DNA of 64,000 bases from Psychrobacillus sp032154225. Lineage in GTDB: Bacteria > Bacillota > Bacilli > Bacillales_A > Planococcaceae. A program made the translations under genes and the position numbers. The notes below the pieces were generated by a model. The model saw nothing but the letters and a program-made list of their open reading frames with translations, ran no database searches and had not been told where the DNA came from. Of the stretch, positions 52,618-61,865 are shown piece after piece. Positions within the stretch are counted from its first letter, which is position 1. Each line of letters opens with the position of its first letter. The stretch covers positions 682,001-746,000 of the forward strand of contig NZ_JALDYF010000001.1 in the NCBI RefSeq assembly GCF_032154225.1. The letters run 5' to 3'.

Positions 52618-54378
52618 ATGAATATTATTTTAGCAACACTGAACGCAAAGTTTATCCATACCAATTTAGCACTTCGCTGTTTAAAAGCATATGCAGAACC
52701 CGAGTTTTCACCAATAATAGCGGAATATACGATTAAAGATCCTACATTCAATATCGTTTCTGACCTATATCAGAAAAAACCTCAAGTAGTTGGTTTTAGC
52801 TGTTACATTTGGAATATAGAAGAAACGATTAAAGTCGTTAAAATGTTAAAAACAATTGACCCTTCTATCATCATTGTCTTAGGCGGACCTGAAGTCTCAT
52901 ACGATACGAATATATGGTTAAAAAAAATAGTTGAAATAGACTATATCATCGTAGGTGAAGGGGAACAATCTTTTAAAGATTTATTATTATTTTTAAATGC
53001 TACAAAAACGTTAAAAGAAGTTCCTGGTGTAGCATATGTAACAGAAGACAAGTTTATACTTCACCCACTACCACCAAAATTAGATTTAAGAGAATCACCG
53101 TCCCCTTATCGCTTTCCTGAAGATTTACCAAATCTATCGAAGCGAATCGTCTATATCGAAACAAGTAGAGGCTGCCCTTTCTCTTGCCAGTTTTGCTTAT
53201 CTTCTATCGAAGTTGGAGTCCGATATTTTAACCGAGATAAAGTAAAGGAAGATATTCGCTTTTTAATGGCTAATGGTGCAAAGATTATTAAATTTGTAGA
53301 TAGAACTTTTAATATAAGTAGAAGTTATGCAATGGAAATGTTCCAGTTTTTAATCGATGAACATCAACCAGGAGTTGTTTTTCAATTTGAAATAACGGCT
53401 GATATTATGCGACCTGAGGTTATTCAATTTTTAAATGACAATGCTCCAGCTGGACTGTTCCGTTTTGAAATCGGTGTTCAATCGACAAATGATTTAACGA
53501 ATGAACTTGTTAAACGAAGACAAAACTTTGAAAAACTAAAACGCACAGTAACAATGGTTAAAAGTGGTGGAAAAATAGACCAGCACTTAGATTTAATCGC
53601 TGGATTGCCAGAGGAAGATTATCATTCCTTTAGAAGAACGTTCAATGAAGTATTTGAAATGCGCCCTGAAGAATTACAACTTGGATTTTTAAAATTACTT
53701 CGTGGAACTGGTTTGCGTGTCGAAGCAGAGAAATATGGCTATGTTTATGTCGATCAAGCACCTTATGAGATCTTCTCTAATAATGTTCTAACATTCGACG
53801 ATATTCTACGTATTAAACAAGTAGAAGACGTTCTAGAGAAGTATTGGAATGCACATCGTATGGATAATACACTAGAATATTTATTCGCCTCTGTTTTTGA
53901 AACACCATTCGACTTTTTCCAACAGTTCGGAACATTTTGGGAAAATAGAAATTGGTCAAGAATCGGGCATCAGCTCGAAGATTTATATACAAGATTAAAT
54001 GCATTTTTTGAAACAGTAGAAAATATTTCATTGCCAGTCGTACAAAGTGTTATGAAGCTCGATTATTTATCTAAACAAAAATTCCAACCACGTAAGCCTT
54101 GGTGGGAGTCCGATATGACGAAAGAGGAGCAATCTTTCCTTTATAAGCACCTGTTGCAAAATCCGTCTATTGCTGGAGAAGAGTTTACTGCACTTGGGCT
54201 AAATGAGCGTGATTTATACAAACAGACATTTATTACGCCGATTTCGATTTGTGTAGATTCTTATAAACAAGGTATTGTGAAAGAAAGAAAAGGCTATTTA
54301 TTGGCTACATTTGGTCAAGGTAACAGTCCTCACTTTTCTTTTATCGAAGCAGAAATAACAGATCTGGTTTTATCCTAA
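52618..54378 (+). CDS. B12-binding-type radical SAM protein (DUF4080 type)
   Basis: Protein of 586 residues. The N-terminal ~130 residues form a B12-binding-like Rossmann domain (VVGFSCYIWN, VLGGPEVSYD, GEGEQSF). The radical SAM core (about 175-390) has the cluster motif SRGCPFSCQFC. The C-terminal ~190 residues match the DUF4080 extension seen in this class. The usual DxHxxG cobalamin-ligand motif is not seen, so B12 binding would be base-off without a His ligand or absent. The substrate is unknown. AAAGGAG precedes the ATG. No terminator lies before repeat copy E. Confidence 0.85.
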   Translation: MNIILATLNAKFIHTNLALRCLKAYAEPEFSPIIAEYTIKDPTFNIVSDLYQKKPQVVGFSCYIWNIEETIKVVKMLKTIDPSIIIVLGGPEVSYDTNIWLKKIVEIDYIIVGEGEQSFKDLLLFLNATKTLKEVPGVAYVTEDKFILHPLPPKLDLRESPSPYRFPEDLPNLSKRIVYIETSRGCPFSCQFCLSSIEVGVRYFNRDKVKEDIRFLMANGAKIIKFVDRTFNISRSYAMEMFQFLIDEHQPGVVFQFEITADIMRPEVIQFLNDNAPAGLFRFEIGVQSTNDLTNELVKRRQNFEKLKRTVTMVKSGGKIDQHLDLIAGLPEEDYHSFRRTFNEVFEMRPEELQLGFLKLLRGTGLRVEAEKYGYVYVDQAPYEIFSNNVLTFDDILRIKQVEDVLEKYWNAHRMDNTLEYLFASVFETPFDFFQQFGTFWENRNWSRIGHQLEDLYTRLNAFFETVENISLPVVQSVMKLDYLSKQKFQPRKPWWESDMTKEEQSFLYKHLLQNPSIAGEEFTALGLNERDLYKQTFITPISICVDSYKQGIVKERKGYLLATFGQGNSPHFSFIEAEITDLVLS

Positions 54379-54461
54379 TAATAAGAAAAAACATCTTAGC
54401 GATGTAGTTTCTAGCCCGCTTCAGGCTTCCCATCGGGCTATACTATGATCGGAAAATTTTA

Positions 54462-54508
54462 AAAGCTTGTTGGAAGTGGCTGCGCCGCTTCCAACAAGCT
54501 TTTTCTTC
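54462..54508 (+). terminator. Hairpin of repeat copy E, probable radical SAM gene terminator
   Basis: AAAGCTTGTTGGAAGTGG / CCGCTTCCAACAAGCTTT (one G-T pair) followed by TTCTTCGG, about 85 bp past the stop codon. Confidence 0.75.
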
Positions 54509-54651
54509 GGTCATCGTATGGCAAATGTTCGCCTACCGCTCGCTAGAAACTTCTGTACCAGGTAGTTAAATGCTTTTGGCAATAGAAGAAGCAAGTTTCT
54601 TTCTATTTAGTAAGTTGGCCTCCATAGATACAATTTTGGCGACTCTTTGTA

Positions 54652-54682
54652 ATCTCTTTTGCGACGAGTAACCGCAGGAGCA
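54652..54682 (+). repeat. 31-bp mini-repeat inserted in copy E
   Basis: The stretch ATCTCTTTTGCGACGAGTAA plus 11 further bases interrupts TTTGTA|GGTTTTTACAAA, which is contiguous in copy B. It is the same 31-bp unit found in tandem at 50273-50340. Confidence 0.85.
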
Positions 54683-55012
54683 GGTTTTTACAAAGCGACA
54701 CTTCTACATTTGAATATAAAGTGAAGAAGTAGATGACAAATTTACTTCGTATGGAAATAGCCGGTCTATTTCTAATTAGAAGTGCTAATGAACTTTTTCT
54801 CTTACATGAAAGGGCTTAAATAGAAAGAGCATGAATTCCACCCATAAACAGGATGGATGTAGTGAAAAGCGGCGACTCGGGTGGGATTAGCGGACAGGTG
54901 AGACCCCGCAGTGAAACGAGAAGGCTCACCGACCGCCCCACCGAAAGCGCCCACTTATAACGAATTCCACTTCACCGGTCCCTTCATGGAACATTTTTAT
55001 ACACTTACTCTT

Positions 55013-55050
55013 TGAAAAAAAGCAACCTAATCTTGGAATGGATTAGATCT
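55013..55050 (-). terminator. Terminator of ktrD
   Basis: On the minus strand CTAATC and GATTAG with flanking partial pairing form a stem around an 8-nt loop, then TTGCTTTTTTTC. It starts 7 bp past the stop. Confidence 0.75.
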
Positions 55051-55056
55051 CTTTTT

Positions 55057-56409
55057 TTATCCAATAATAACACGCTCTTTCGGATAACGATATTTTGTTT
55101 TATTACTCTTTCCTCCTAATGTAAACAAGAAGGAAATTAACCCAACACGGCCGATAAACATAAGAATCATAATGATTACTTTACCTACACTAGACAAATC
55201 ACCTGTTATACCTAGCGTCATTCCACAAGTACCGAAAGCCGATGTAATTTCAAAAATTAAGGAAGTAATCGGAACATCTGGTTCTGTTACAGTCAACAAT
55301 ATAGTCGCCGTAAAAACCATGATTAACGCTACCGTTATAACCGCAAATGCTCGAAAAACATCAATTAAATGAATTTCTCGATTAAAAATTTGAATATTTT
55401 CTTTCCCTCTAGAAAAATTAATCAAAAATAAAATAGCAATTGCAAAAGTTGTTGTTCTAATTCCCCCACCAACCGAGCTAGGAGACGCTCCTATGAACAT
55501 TAGCACACTCATCAAAGAATGGGTTCCCTCATTAAATAATGTTACGTCAAACGTTGTTAAGCCCGCTGAACGTGTTGAAACAGAATGGAAAAAGGCAGTA
55601 AAAAACTTCTCATGCCAAGGCATTCCTTTAAAAGAGTTAAACATTTCTAATAAGAAAATCATGAAAGTACCAAATAGTAAAAGGATACCATACGTCAATG
55701 TTGTTAATTTTGTAAATAAAGAAAAGCGAAAGTTTTTATTTTTATTGGACAAAAATTCTTTTACTTCTATTAATACAGGAAATCCAATTGCCCCAAATAC
55801 GATAAGGAAGCTCGTAATAATTTGGATGAAATAATCATTATGGTAAGCGGCTAATGATTCTCCTGTAATATCAAACCCTGCATTTGTCGTAGCCGATACG
55901 GAAGTAAAGATTCCGTGCATCATTGCCTCTTCAAATGAATCATAATACTGTGTAAAATATAATGTTAATAACAATGCACCTAATGCTTGAATTAATAAAA
56001 GGATTTTCACAATTTCTCGGATTAAGTGAACTACCCCTGACAAACTAGACTGATTATGGTCAACCATAATTAGTTGTCTTTCTCTTAAACCAATTTTCTT
56101 CCCTGAAATAAGCCATACAAATGTACCTAGTGACATAATTCCAATTCCACCAAGTTGTAAAATAAGAATGATCATCACATAACCAAATACACTATATGTT
56201 TCTGATATATCAATAGCCGTTAATCCCGTTACACTTACGGCACTCACTGCTGTAAACAAACTATCGATAAAATCTACTCTTACTCCTGGCCTATGAACTC
56301 CTGGTAACCTTAGCAATAAAACGGAAACAGCGATTGCCAAAAAATAATAAATGACAATCATTTGTGCTGGTGTAAATTTAATTTTTGATTTAAACTGCAA
56401 TTGCTTCAT
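55057..56409 (-). CDS. ktrD: Ktr/Trk potassium channel subunit KtrD
   Basis: Membrane pore subunit of a Ktr-type potassium uptake system, 450 residues, four M1-P-M2 repeats. The four filter loops are visible: SAVSVTGLTAID, SATTNAGFDITG, STRSAGLTTFD and SAFGTCGMTLG, each with the conserved Gly. It is encoded apart from the cytosolic regulator KtrC (16.5 kb), as in B. subtilis where ktrC and ktrD are also unlinked. KtrB is an alternative name; the neighbourhood favours KtrD. Confidence 0.88.
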   Translation of the reverse strand: MKQLQFKSKIKFTPAQMIVIYYFLAIAVSVLLLRLPGVHRPGVRVDFIDSLFTAVSAVSVTGLTAIDISETYSVFGYVMIILILQLGGIGIMSLGTFVWLISGKKIGLRERQLIMVDHNQSSLSGVVHLIREIVKILLLIQALGALLLTLYFTQYYDSFEEAMMHGIFTSVSATTNAGFDITGESLAAYHNDYFIQIITSFLIVFGAIGFPVLIEVKEFLSNKNKNFRFSLFTKLTTLTYGILLLFGTFMIFLLEMFNSFKGMPWHEKFFTAFFHSVSTRSAGLTTFDVTLFNEGTHSLMSVLMFIGASPSSVGGGIRTTTFAIAILFLINFSRGKENIQIFNREIHLIDVFRAFAVITVALIMVFTATILLTVTEPDVPITSLIFEITSAFGTCGMTLGITGDLSSVGKVIIMILMFIGRVGLISFLFTLGGKSNKTKYRYPKERVIIG

Positions 56410-56451
56410 ACATTTAAATTCCTTTCAAACAATCCTGTTTCCTCATTGTAA

Positions 56452-56500
56452 GAAAAAAAAGGATAAAAAGATAGTCGTAATACACTATCTTTTTATCCTT
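56452..56500 (-). terminator. Terminator of the terC gene
   Basis: AAGGATAAAAAGATAGT and ACTATCTTTTTATCCTT form a 17-bp perfect stem with an 8-nt loop, then TTTTTTT on the minus strand. Confidence 0.9.
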
Positions 56501-56508
56501 TTCATTTT

Positions 56509-57279
56509 TTATATATTTTGTTCTTTTTTGTTTTTTACTACACCAAGAATATAACCTCCAACTGCAATACTAAGTAGTACAGTCCAGAAAATGATAGTCC
56601 AAGTTGTCGAATGAGGGAAATCCTCGCTTAATACTCCTAGTTTTGGATGAGCTAAAGTTAACACTGCAAGTTTTACCCCTACCCAACCAACGATTAAAAA
56701 TGCCGCTGTTTCTAATGAAGGCATTTTTTCTAGTAATTTCACAAATTTATGTGCAGCAAAACGCATGATGATTAATCCAATGATACCGCCAAGTAACATA
56801 ACAGAGAACTGACCACCGTTAATACCACCAATTTCAAAATCACCTAAATGAGGCAATGTTAAAGCAATCGCTACAGCTGCAAGCATAGAATCAATCGCAA
56901 ACGCTATATCTGCAAGCTCTACCTTTAATACCGTGAACCAAAAACCAGAACCTTTAGAATTAGCTGTTTCTACCTCTTGCTCTTCTTCTTCTTCTTTCTT
57001 GCGTTGATCATAAATATGTTTAATCGAAATGAATAGTAAATATGCAGCTCCAATTGCTTGTACCTGCCAAACATTTACCAAAAACGTAATCATAAATAAT
57101 GCTAAAAATCTAAATACAAACGCACCTAGTAAACCGTAGAACAGTGCTTTCTTTTGCTGCACCTTCGGTAAATGCTTCACCATTACTGCCATAACAACCG
57201 CATTATCGGCTGCAAGTAGCCCCTCTAACCCAATTAATACAAGTAGTACCCATGCATATTCTAATAATATCGCTTCCAT
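56509..57279 (-). CDS. TerC-family membrane protein under Mn riboswitch (YkoY type)
   Basis: Integral membrane protein of 256 residues with seven or more hydrophobic segments and the TerC hallmark acidic motifs LLAADNAVVMA (segment 2) and ADIAFAIDSMLA (segment 5). An acidic cytoplasmic loop (about 88-102, EEEEEQEVE) lies between. TerC/YkoY proteins are linked to manganese export or metallation of secreted proteins. The yybP-ykoY riboswitch in its leader supports manganese-induced expression. AGGAGG precedes the ATG. Confidence 0.93.
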   Translation of the reverse strand: MEAILLEYAWVLLVLIGLEGLLAADNAVVMAVMVKHLPKVQQKKALFYGLLGAFVFRFLALFMITFLVNVWQVQAIGAAYLLFISIKHIYDQRKKEEEEEQEVETANSKGSGFWFTVLKVELADIAFAIDSMLAAVAIALTLPHLGDFEIGGINGGQFSVMLLGGIIGLIIMRFAAHKFVKLLEKMPSLETAAFLIVGWVGVKLAVLTLAHPKLGVLSEDFPHSTTWTIIFWTVLLSIAVGGYILGVVKNKKEQNI

Positions 57280-57303
57280 TTTCTTCCTCCTTTTTTACAT
57301 ATA

Positions 57304-57440
57304 AAAAGACCCTTGCCTTGGATAAGGCAAAGGTCTTGCTAAGCAATTAGTATAATTGCTATCATAACCGGTGGTAAAAACCACGTAATGACGACTATGA
57401 AATAGGTTTCCCTATAGCTACTCCCCTTTGACAGAAGTCA
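57304..57440 (-). promoter_or_regulatory. yybP-ykoY manganese riboswitch with terminator
   Basis: Read on the minus strand the leader contains AAAGGGGAGTAGC, then GTCGTCATTACG, the CCACCGGTTATG loop region and CAAGACCTTTGCC, the conserved blocks of the yybP-ykoY class. P1 is formed by CAAAGG and CCTTTG. The CCTTTG half is also the left arm of the terminator GACCTTTGCCTT/AAGGCAAAGGGTC at 57304-57338. The two structures exclude each other, so Mn2+ binding should stabilise P1 and turn the gene on. The terC start codon is 25 bp past the terminator. Confidence 0.92.
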
Positions 57441-57504
57441 AAAGTCTATTTAGTTATGTAATATAAATTAATATACCACACGATTTATTTTTTGTAAATT
57501 ATTT

Positions 57505-58593
57505 TTACTTTATGGGAATATGAAATGAGGGATCTTCTTTATGTTTATTGTAAAAGTCAATCATAGATGGGATTGATGAGATAAAATCCGCACATTTAAT
57601 ATTTCCTTTTTGTAAAATACTTTCTGCTATTGTTGTATCAAAAGTTGATTGCCAAGTTAAGTAATCTAGCGTTTCTTTCTCGACTTGTAAGATTTTACGA
57701 ATTGGGTAAAGAGAAACGGATGCTTTTGCAATGATTAATGGAATTCTCCCTTTCGGATATTTTCCTGTAATCTCTTTTACAAATGCACGGTATACCTCTT
57801 CTACTGGATATGGCTTTGGATCAGTTAAATGAAGGGTTTTCGAAATCGCCTCTTCACTAAAACTACAATAGATTGATCCTTTCGTAATATAGTCACTCGG
57901 TACTACATTAATATAAGCATTGCTCTTCCCTAAATAAGGGAAAATAGGAAGCTTTCGAAGATGGGTAATCATATTTACAAAGAAATACGGACCATCGAAT
58001 TTAATCGTTTCTCCTGTTATGGAATTTCCGCGCACAATGCCTGGACGAATAATCGTAACAGGTAACTTGTCTTTTAATTGTTCCACAAGTAGCTCTGCCT
58101 CATATTTTGTTTCTTCATAATGATTTTTAAATCCCATAGGTTTTATTAGTTCCGTTTCTAATAGTTTACCTTCTCTTTTACCAGCGACATACGCCGTACT
58201 AAAATAAACGTATCTTTTCAGATGAATAAACTGCATAACAAGCTCATTAAACAATTTTGTTCCCTGCACATTAACTCTCCAGGCAATATCCTTTGGTACA
58301 GCTAAATCGTAAATAGCTGCTAAATGCCAAATATATTCGACCTCTTTTACTAATTGTTGTAATATTTCATTGTTAATATTAGCATTTGGGATTGTAATAT
58401 CCCCTTCTATGATTAAGATCTGTTGCTCTACTTTTCCGTCTGTATAAATTTCTTCTATCATTTCTTTTGCCTTATCTACTTGATATGGCAGAACAAGAAC
58501 GTAAATTGTCGAAAATACTTGTTGAAGACGAAGCTCTTTTACTATATTTTTCGCTAAAAATCCTGGAAATCCCGTTATTAATGCCGAAGTCAT
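57505..58593 (-). CDS. SDR/thioester-reductase-like NAD(P)-binding protein
   Basis: Extended short-chain dehydrogenase of the NAD_binding_4 (male sterility/thioester reductase) type, 362 residues from ATG 58593. Cofactor motif TGFPGFLAK is at the N-terminus, and the active-site pattern is FSTAYVAG ... YEETKYEAE with Tyr and Lys. The substrate is likely an acyl or lipid-type thioester or aldehyde, not determinable here. The longer frame to 58653 would begin inside the terminator of the RND gene, so the shorter start with GGGAA upstream is preferred. Confidence 0.83.
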   Translation of the reverse strand: MTSALITGFPGFLAKNIVKELRLQQVFSTIYVLVLPYQVDKAKEMIEEIYTDGKVEQQILIIEGDITIPNANINNEILQQLVKEVEYIWHLAAIYDLAVPKDIAWRVNVQGTKLFNELVMQFIHLKRYVYFSTAYVAGKREGKLLETELIKPMGFKNHYEETKYEAELLVEQLKDKLPVTIIRPGIVRGNSITGETIKFDGPYFFVNMITHLRKLPIFPYLGKSNAYINVVPSDYITKGSIYCSFSEEAISKTLHLTDPKPYPVEEVYRAFVKEITGKYPKGRIPLIIAKASVSLYPIRKILQVEKETLDYLTWQSTFDTTIAESILQKGNIKCADFISSIPSMIDFYNKHKEDPSFHIPIK

Positions 58594-58635
58594 ATACATC
58601 ATTCCCTTTCCAATAACCAGCTGAGCTAAATTATA

Positions 58636-58665
58636 CAAAAAAAGGGTCTCCAATTGAAGACCCTT
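58636..58665 (-). terminator. Terminator of the RND gene
   Basis: AAGGGTCT and AGACCCTT around a short loop, with TTTTTTTG following on the minus strand. It lies 4 bp past the RND stop codon. Confidence 0.85.
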
Positions 58666-58668
58666 CCA

Positions 58669-61600
58669 TTAAATATTTTCAGATTTTTTCGTCATCATTG
58701 TTTTATTATCGAAAAAACTATAAATAATAGGAACAATGTATAGCGTAAATAGAGTAGAACTTAATAAACCACCAATAACTGTTATAGCCATTGGTTGATT
58801 GATCTCAGTACCTTCTCCTATCCCTAAAGCTAGTGGTACTAAACCAAGTATCGTTGTTAAGGAAGTCATCAATATCGGCCTTACACGATCTCGTACAGAG
58901 GTCGTAATCGCTTCAAGAGATTCCATACCTTGCTGCTTTCGCTGATTGATATAATCGACTAAAACAATTCCGTTATTTACAACAATCCCAACTAATATAA
59001 GAATCCCAATAATCGCCGAAACACTAATTGGTGTACTGGTAGCAAACAAACCGATGAATATTCCTATCACGACTAGTGGAACGGTAAACATAATAACAAA
59101 TGGATATTTAAACGATTCAAATTGCGCTGCCATGACAATATACACTAAAATAATCGCTAATATAATTGCCATGATCAAATCATTTTTCGCATTATCAAGC
59201 AATTCACGATCTCCCCCAAATGTTATAAAAACATTCTCGGGCAAATCAGCTCTTTCAATTGCTTTATCAATGAATGAAGACATTTCTCCAAGCGAAAGAG
59301 TCGAATCATATTTGATCGTATACGAAACTGCATTTGCTTGATCGACTCGTCTAATAGCTACAGGTCCTTTAGCAACTTCTATATCCGCAACTTCTTGCAG
59401 CTCAATATACTGACCAGAAGGTGTTCTTATCTTTAGTTTTTTCAATTGTTCTACACTATCTCGATATACTTCATCATATTTTACATATACACCGTAAACA
59501 TCTTCTTGTTCAGAAATAATTTGTGTTGCAAAAACTCCTCTTGTTACATTGTTTATAGTTTGTGCTATTTGAACAGGTGCTAAGCCTAATTCAGTCGCGG
59601 CTTCTCTATTTACCGTCATTTGCACTTCATCAATTGTTTCTGTTAAATCATTCGATAAATTCGTAATTCCTGTTATTTTATTTATTTCTTCATTAACAGA
59701 GTTGACTGCATGATCCAATAATTCATTGTCTATTGAATACATAGTAAACGAAACAGTATTTGGAGCTGACCCAGCCGCCGATTGCAGGCTAAAGTTAACA
59801 TCCACGTTGTCACCCGCTGCTTCGACGATTTTAGGTTGAACTTCGTCTACAAATGTGAATACAGAACGATCACGCTCATTTAGCGGATTTAGTTTTACGT
59901 AAATTTCTGCAACATTGGACTTCGCAGTTCCTCGGGATTGTGCTTCCTGACTACCTCCAACAAAACTCACATATACATCCACATCTTTTTCTTCTTTTAA
60001 TATATGTTCCATTCGCTTTACGACCGCATCCGTAGCAGAAAAAGCAGAGCCATTTTCAAGCTTCACTGCGATTGTCACCGAACCTTCATCTGTAGCAGGT
60101 AAAAATTCTACCCCAACTCTTGTTAAGCCAAATGCCGATACTCCCAACAATAACACCGTAATACATAAAATAATTGCACGATGAGACAACGCCCATTTCA
60201 CCGATCGCTCGAAATTATTATACGATTTTGAACGACGTCTTTTCGCCTCTATATTCCCTTTTGGCTTTTTCAACATTTTACTAGCCATCATCGGAATAAC
60301 TGTAATAGCAACAATCAATGAAGCAAATAAACTAAAGGAAATAGTTAAAGCAAACTCCGTGAAAATTTGTCCAATCAGGCCAGAAAGAAATATTACTGGA
60401 ACAAAAACAGCAACTGTTGTTAAAGTTGACGCAGTAATTGCTCCTGCTACCTCTTTTGTTCCGACAAATGCAGCTTCTTTTGGCTCCTTACCTAACCCTA
60501 AATGCCTTTCAATATTTTCAATAACGACAATTGAATTATCAACGAGCATTCCAATACCTAACGCCAGTGCGCCTAACGTCATAATGTTTAAGGAGAATCC
60601 TGCAAAGTACATTAACACAAATGTAACAATGACAGAATAAGGAATTGCAACCCCTACAATAATTGGACTCCTTACACCTTTTAGAAAAACAAACAGAACG
60701 AGCATTGCTAAAATGCCTCCACCTATAAGTGTTTGTCCAATGTTTGCAATAGCAAGCTTCACATAATCCCCTTGGTCAAACATTATATCCGCAGTAACAC
60801 CTTTAAATTCTTCTTTTTCAAGCTGCTTTTCTAACGCTTTTTTAAACGCTGTTGAAACACTTGCTGTATTTGCACTCGATTCCTGCAATACAGAAAGTAA
60901 AACGGCTGGCGTATCGTTTGCTCTCGTCTCAGAAGATGTTTCTTGCTCTGTCAATGAAACAGTCGCAACATCTCCAATCGTTATTTTTGTTCCATCGAGA
61001 GGATTAACCGTCACTACTAAATTTTTTATATCGTCTACAGTCGTAAGCGTACTAACTATTCGAGTAGTTAATGATTTTGCATTTTCTGTTTCGACTGGAT
61101 TCCCTTGAAAAGAAATATTATTTGCTTGAATTAATTGAACAATATCGTTTTGAGTTAATCCTTTTTCTTCTAAAACTTGTTGATCCAATAATATTTGAAC
61201 TTCTTCTACCAAGGAGCCAGAAACATTTACGCTAGCGACTCCTTCTGTACTAATCAGTTCCTTTTCTAATCTTTCCGCTATTAATCGAATATCTGTAGCG
61301 GAATTATCTGCACGCAAAGATAGCTGAATAACTGGAAATTGGGATGGGTCAAACTTTAAAAACCTTGGCTTAGTTGCTCCATCAGGTACAGAAATCGTGT
61401 CAATTCGTTGCATAATATCTAATTGAATATCATCCATATTTGTTGCCCAATCAAATTCTAATAAAAGAAAGTTTGCACCTTCTGATGAGCTACTACTAAC
61501 TTTTTTTATGCCTGGTAAAGTGCCTAATGTTGATTCTAGTGGTTTTGTAAGTTTTTCATTTACTTCTACCGGGCTTGCACCAGGATAGCTAGTTACGACA

Positions 61601-61737
61601 ACAGCAATCGGCGGGCTTAAATTCGGTATGAGTGTGACTGGTACTTTAAAAAATGAAACTCCGCCTAGTATAATGACTAAAAACATAATAACAGTTGTGA
61701 ATATTGGCCTTTTTATAGAGAAATCGCTTATTTTCAT
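58669..61737 (-). CDS. RND-family efflux transporter (SwrC/YerP type)
   Basis: Inner-membrane RND pump of about 1022 residues from ATG 61737 (AAAGGTGG upstream). It has twelve membrane segments in the 1+5+1+5 pattern with two large extracytoplasmic loops (about 35-335 and 545-845). Segment 4 carries GMLVDNSIVVIENIERH with the proton-relay Asp, as in Gram-positive RND pumps such as SwrC, which exports surfactin in B. subtilis. No adaptor or outer-membrane gene is adjacent, as expected for Gram-positives. The substrate is unknown. Confidence 0.92.
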   Translation of the reverse strand: MKISDFSIKRPIFTTVIMFLVIILGGVSFFKVPVTLIPNLSPPIAVVVTSYPGASPVEVNEKLTKPLESTLGTLPGIKKVSSSSSEGANFLLLEFDWATNMDDIQLDIMQRIDTISVPDGATKPRFLKFDPSQFPVIQLSLRADNSATDIRLIAERLEKELISTEGVASVNVSGSLVEEVQILLDQQVLEEKGLTQNDIVQLIQANNISFQGNPVETENAKSLTTRIVSTLTTVDDIKNLVVTVNPLDGTKITIGDVATVSLTEQETSSETRANDTPAVLLSVLQESSANTASVSTAFKKALEKQLEKEEFKGVTADIMFDQGDYVKLAIANIGQTLIGGGILAMLVLFVFLKGVRSPIIVGVAIPYSVIVTFVLMYFAGFSLNIMTLGALALGIGMLVDNSIVVIENIERHLGLGKEPKEAAFVGTKEVAGAITASTLTTVAVFVPVIFLSGLIGQIFTEFALTISFSLFASLIVAITVIPMMASKMLKKPKGNIEAKRRRSKSYNNFERSVKWALSHRAIILCITVLLLGVSAFGLTRVGVEFLPATDEGSVTIAVKLENGSAFSATDAVVKRMEHILKEEKDVDVYVSFVGGSQEAQSRGTAKSNVAEIYVKLNPLNERDRSVFTFVDEVQPKIVEAAGDNVDVNFSLQSAAGSAPNTVSFTMYSIDNELLDHAVNSVNEEINKITGITNLSNDLTETIDEVQMTVNREAATELGLAPVQIAQTINNVTRGVFATQIISEQEDVYGVYVKYDEVYRDSVEQLKKLKIRTPSGQYIELQEVADIEVAKGPVAIRRVDQANAVSYTIKYDSTLSLGEMSSFIDKAIERADLPENVFITFGGDRELLDNAKNDLIMAIILAIILVYIVMAAQFESFKYPFVIMFTVPLVVIGIFIGLFATSTPISVSAIIGILILVGIVVNNGIVLVDYINQRKQQGMESLEAITTSVRDRVRPILMTSLTTILGLVPLALGIGEGTEINQPMAITVIGGLLSSTLFTLYIVPIIYSFFDNKTMMTKKSENI

Positions 61738-61865
61738 TTTTTTGACCACCTTTTTTTCGCTATTTCTATCATATGCGCTTATTCACCATAGTTCAAATAT
61801 GAATTAGGTTACTAGCATCCTGCGCTAATTATTTTTCCAACTAAACCTCTCATTTTTCCAACTTA

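Larger units (their letters stand above)
54385..55012 (+). repeat. Long intergenic repeat, family 1, copy E (mosaic)
   Basis: About 628-bp copy between the radical SAM gene and ktrD. The left part (AACATCTTAGCGATG, hairpin at 54462-54502, CAATTTTGGCG stem) is family 1. A 31-bp mini-repeat interrupts the TTTGTA/TTACAAA stem at 54652-54682. The GC-rich core at about 54887-54950 reads GGACAGGTGAGACCCCGCAG and AAGGCTCACCGACCGCCCC, which is the family 2 core rather than the family 1 core. The right end returns to family 1 type. Confidence 0.88.
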
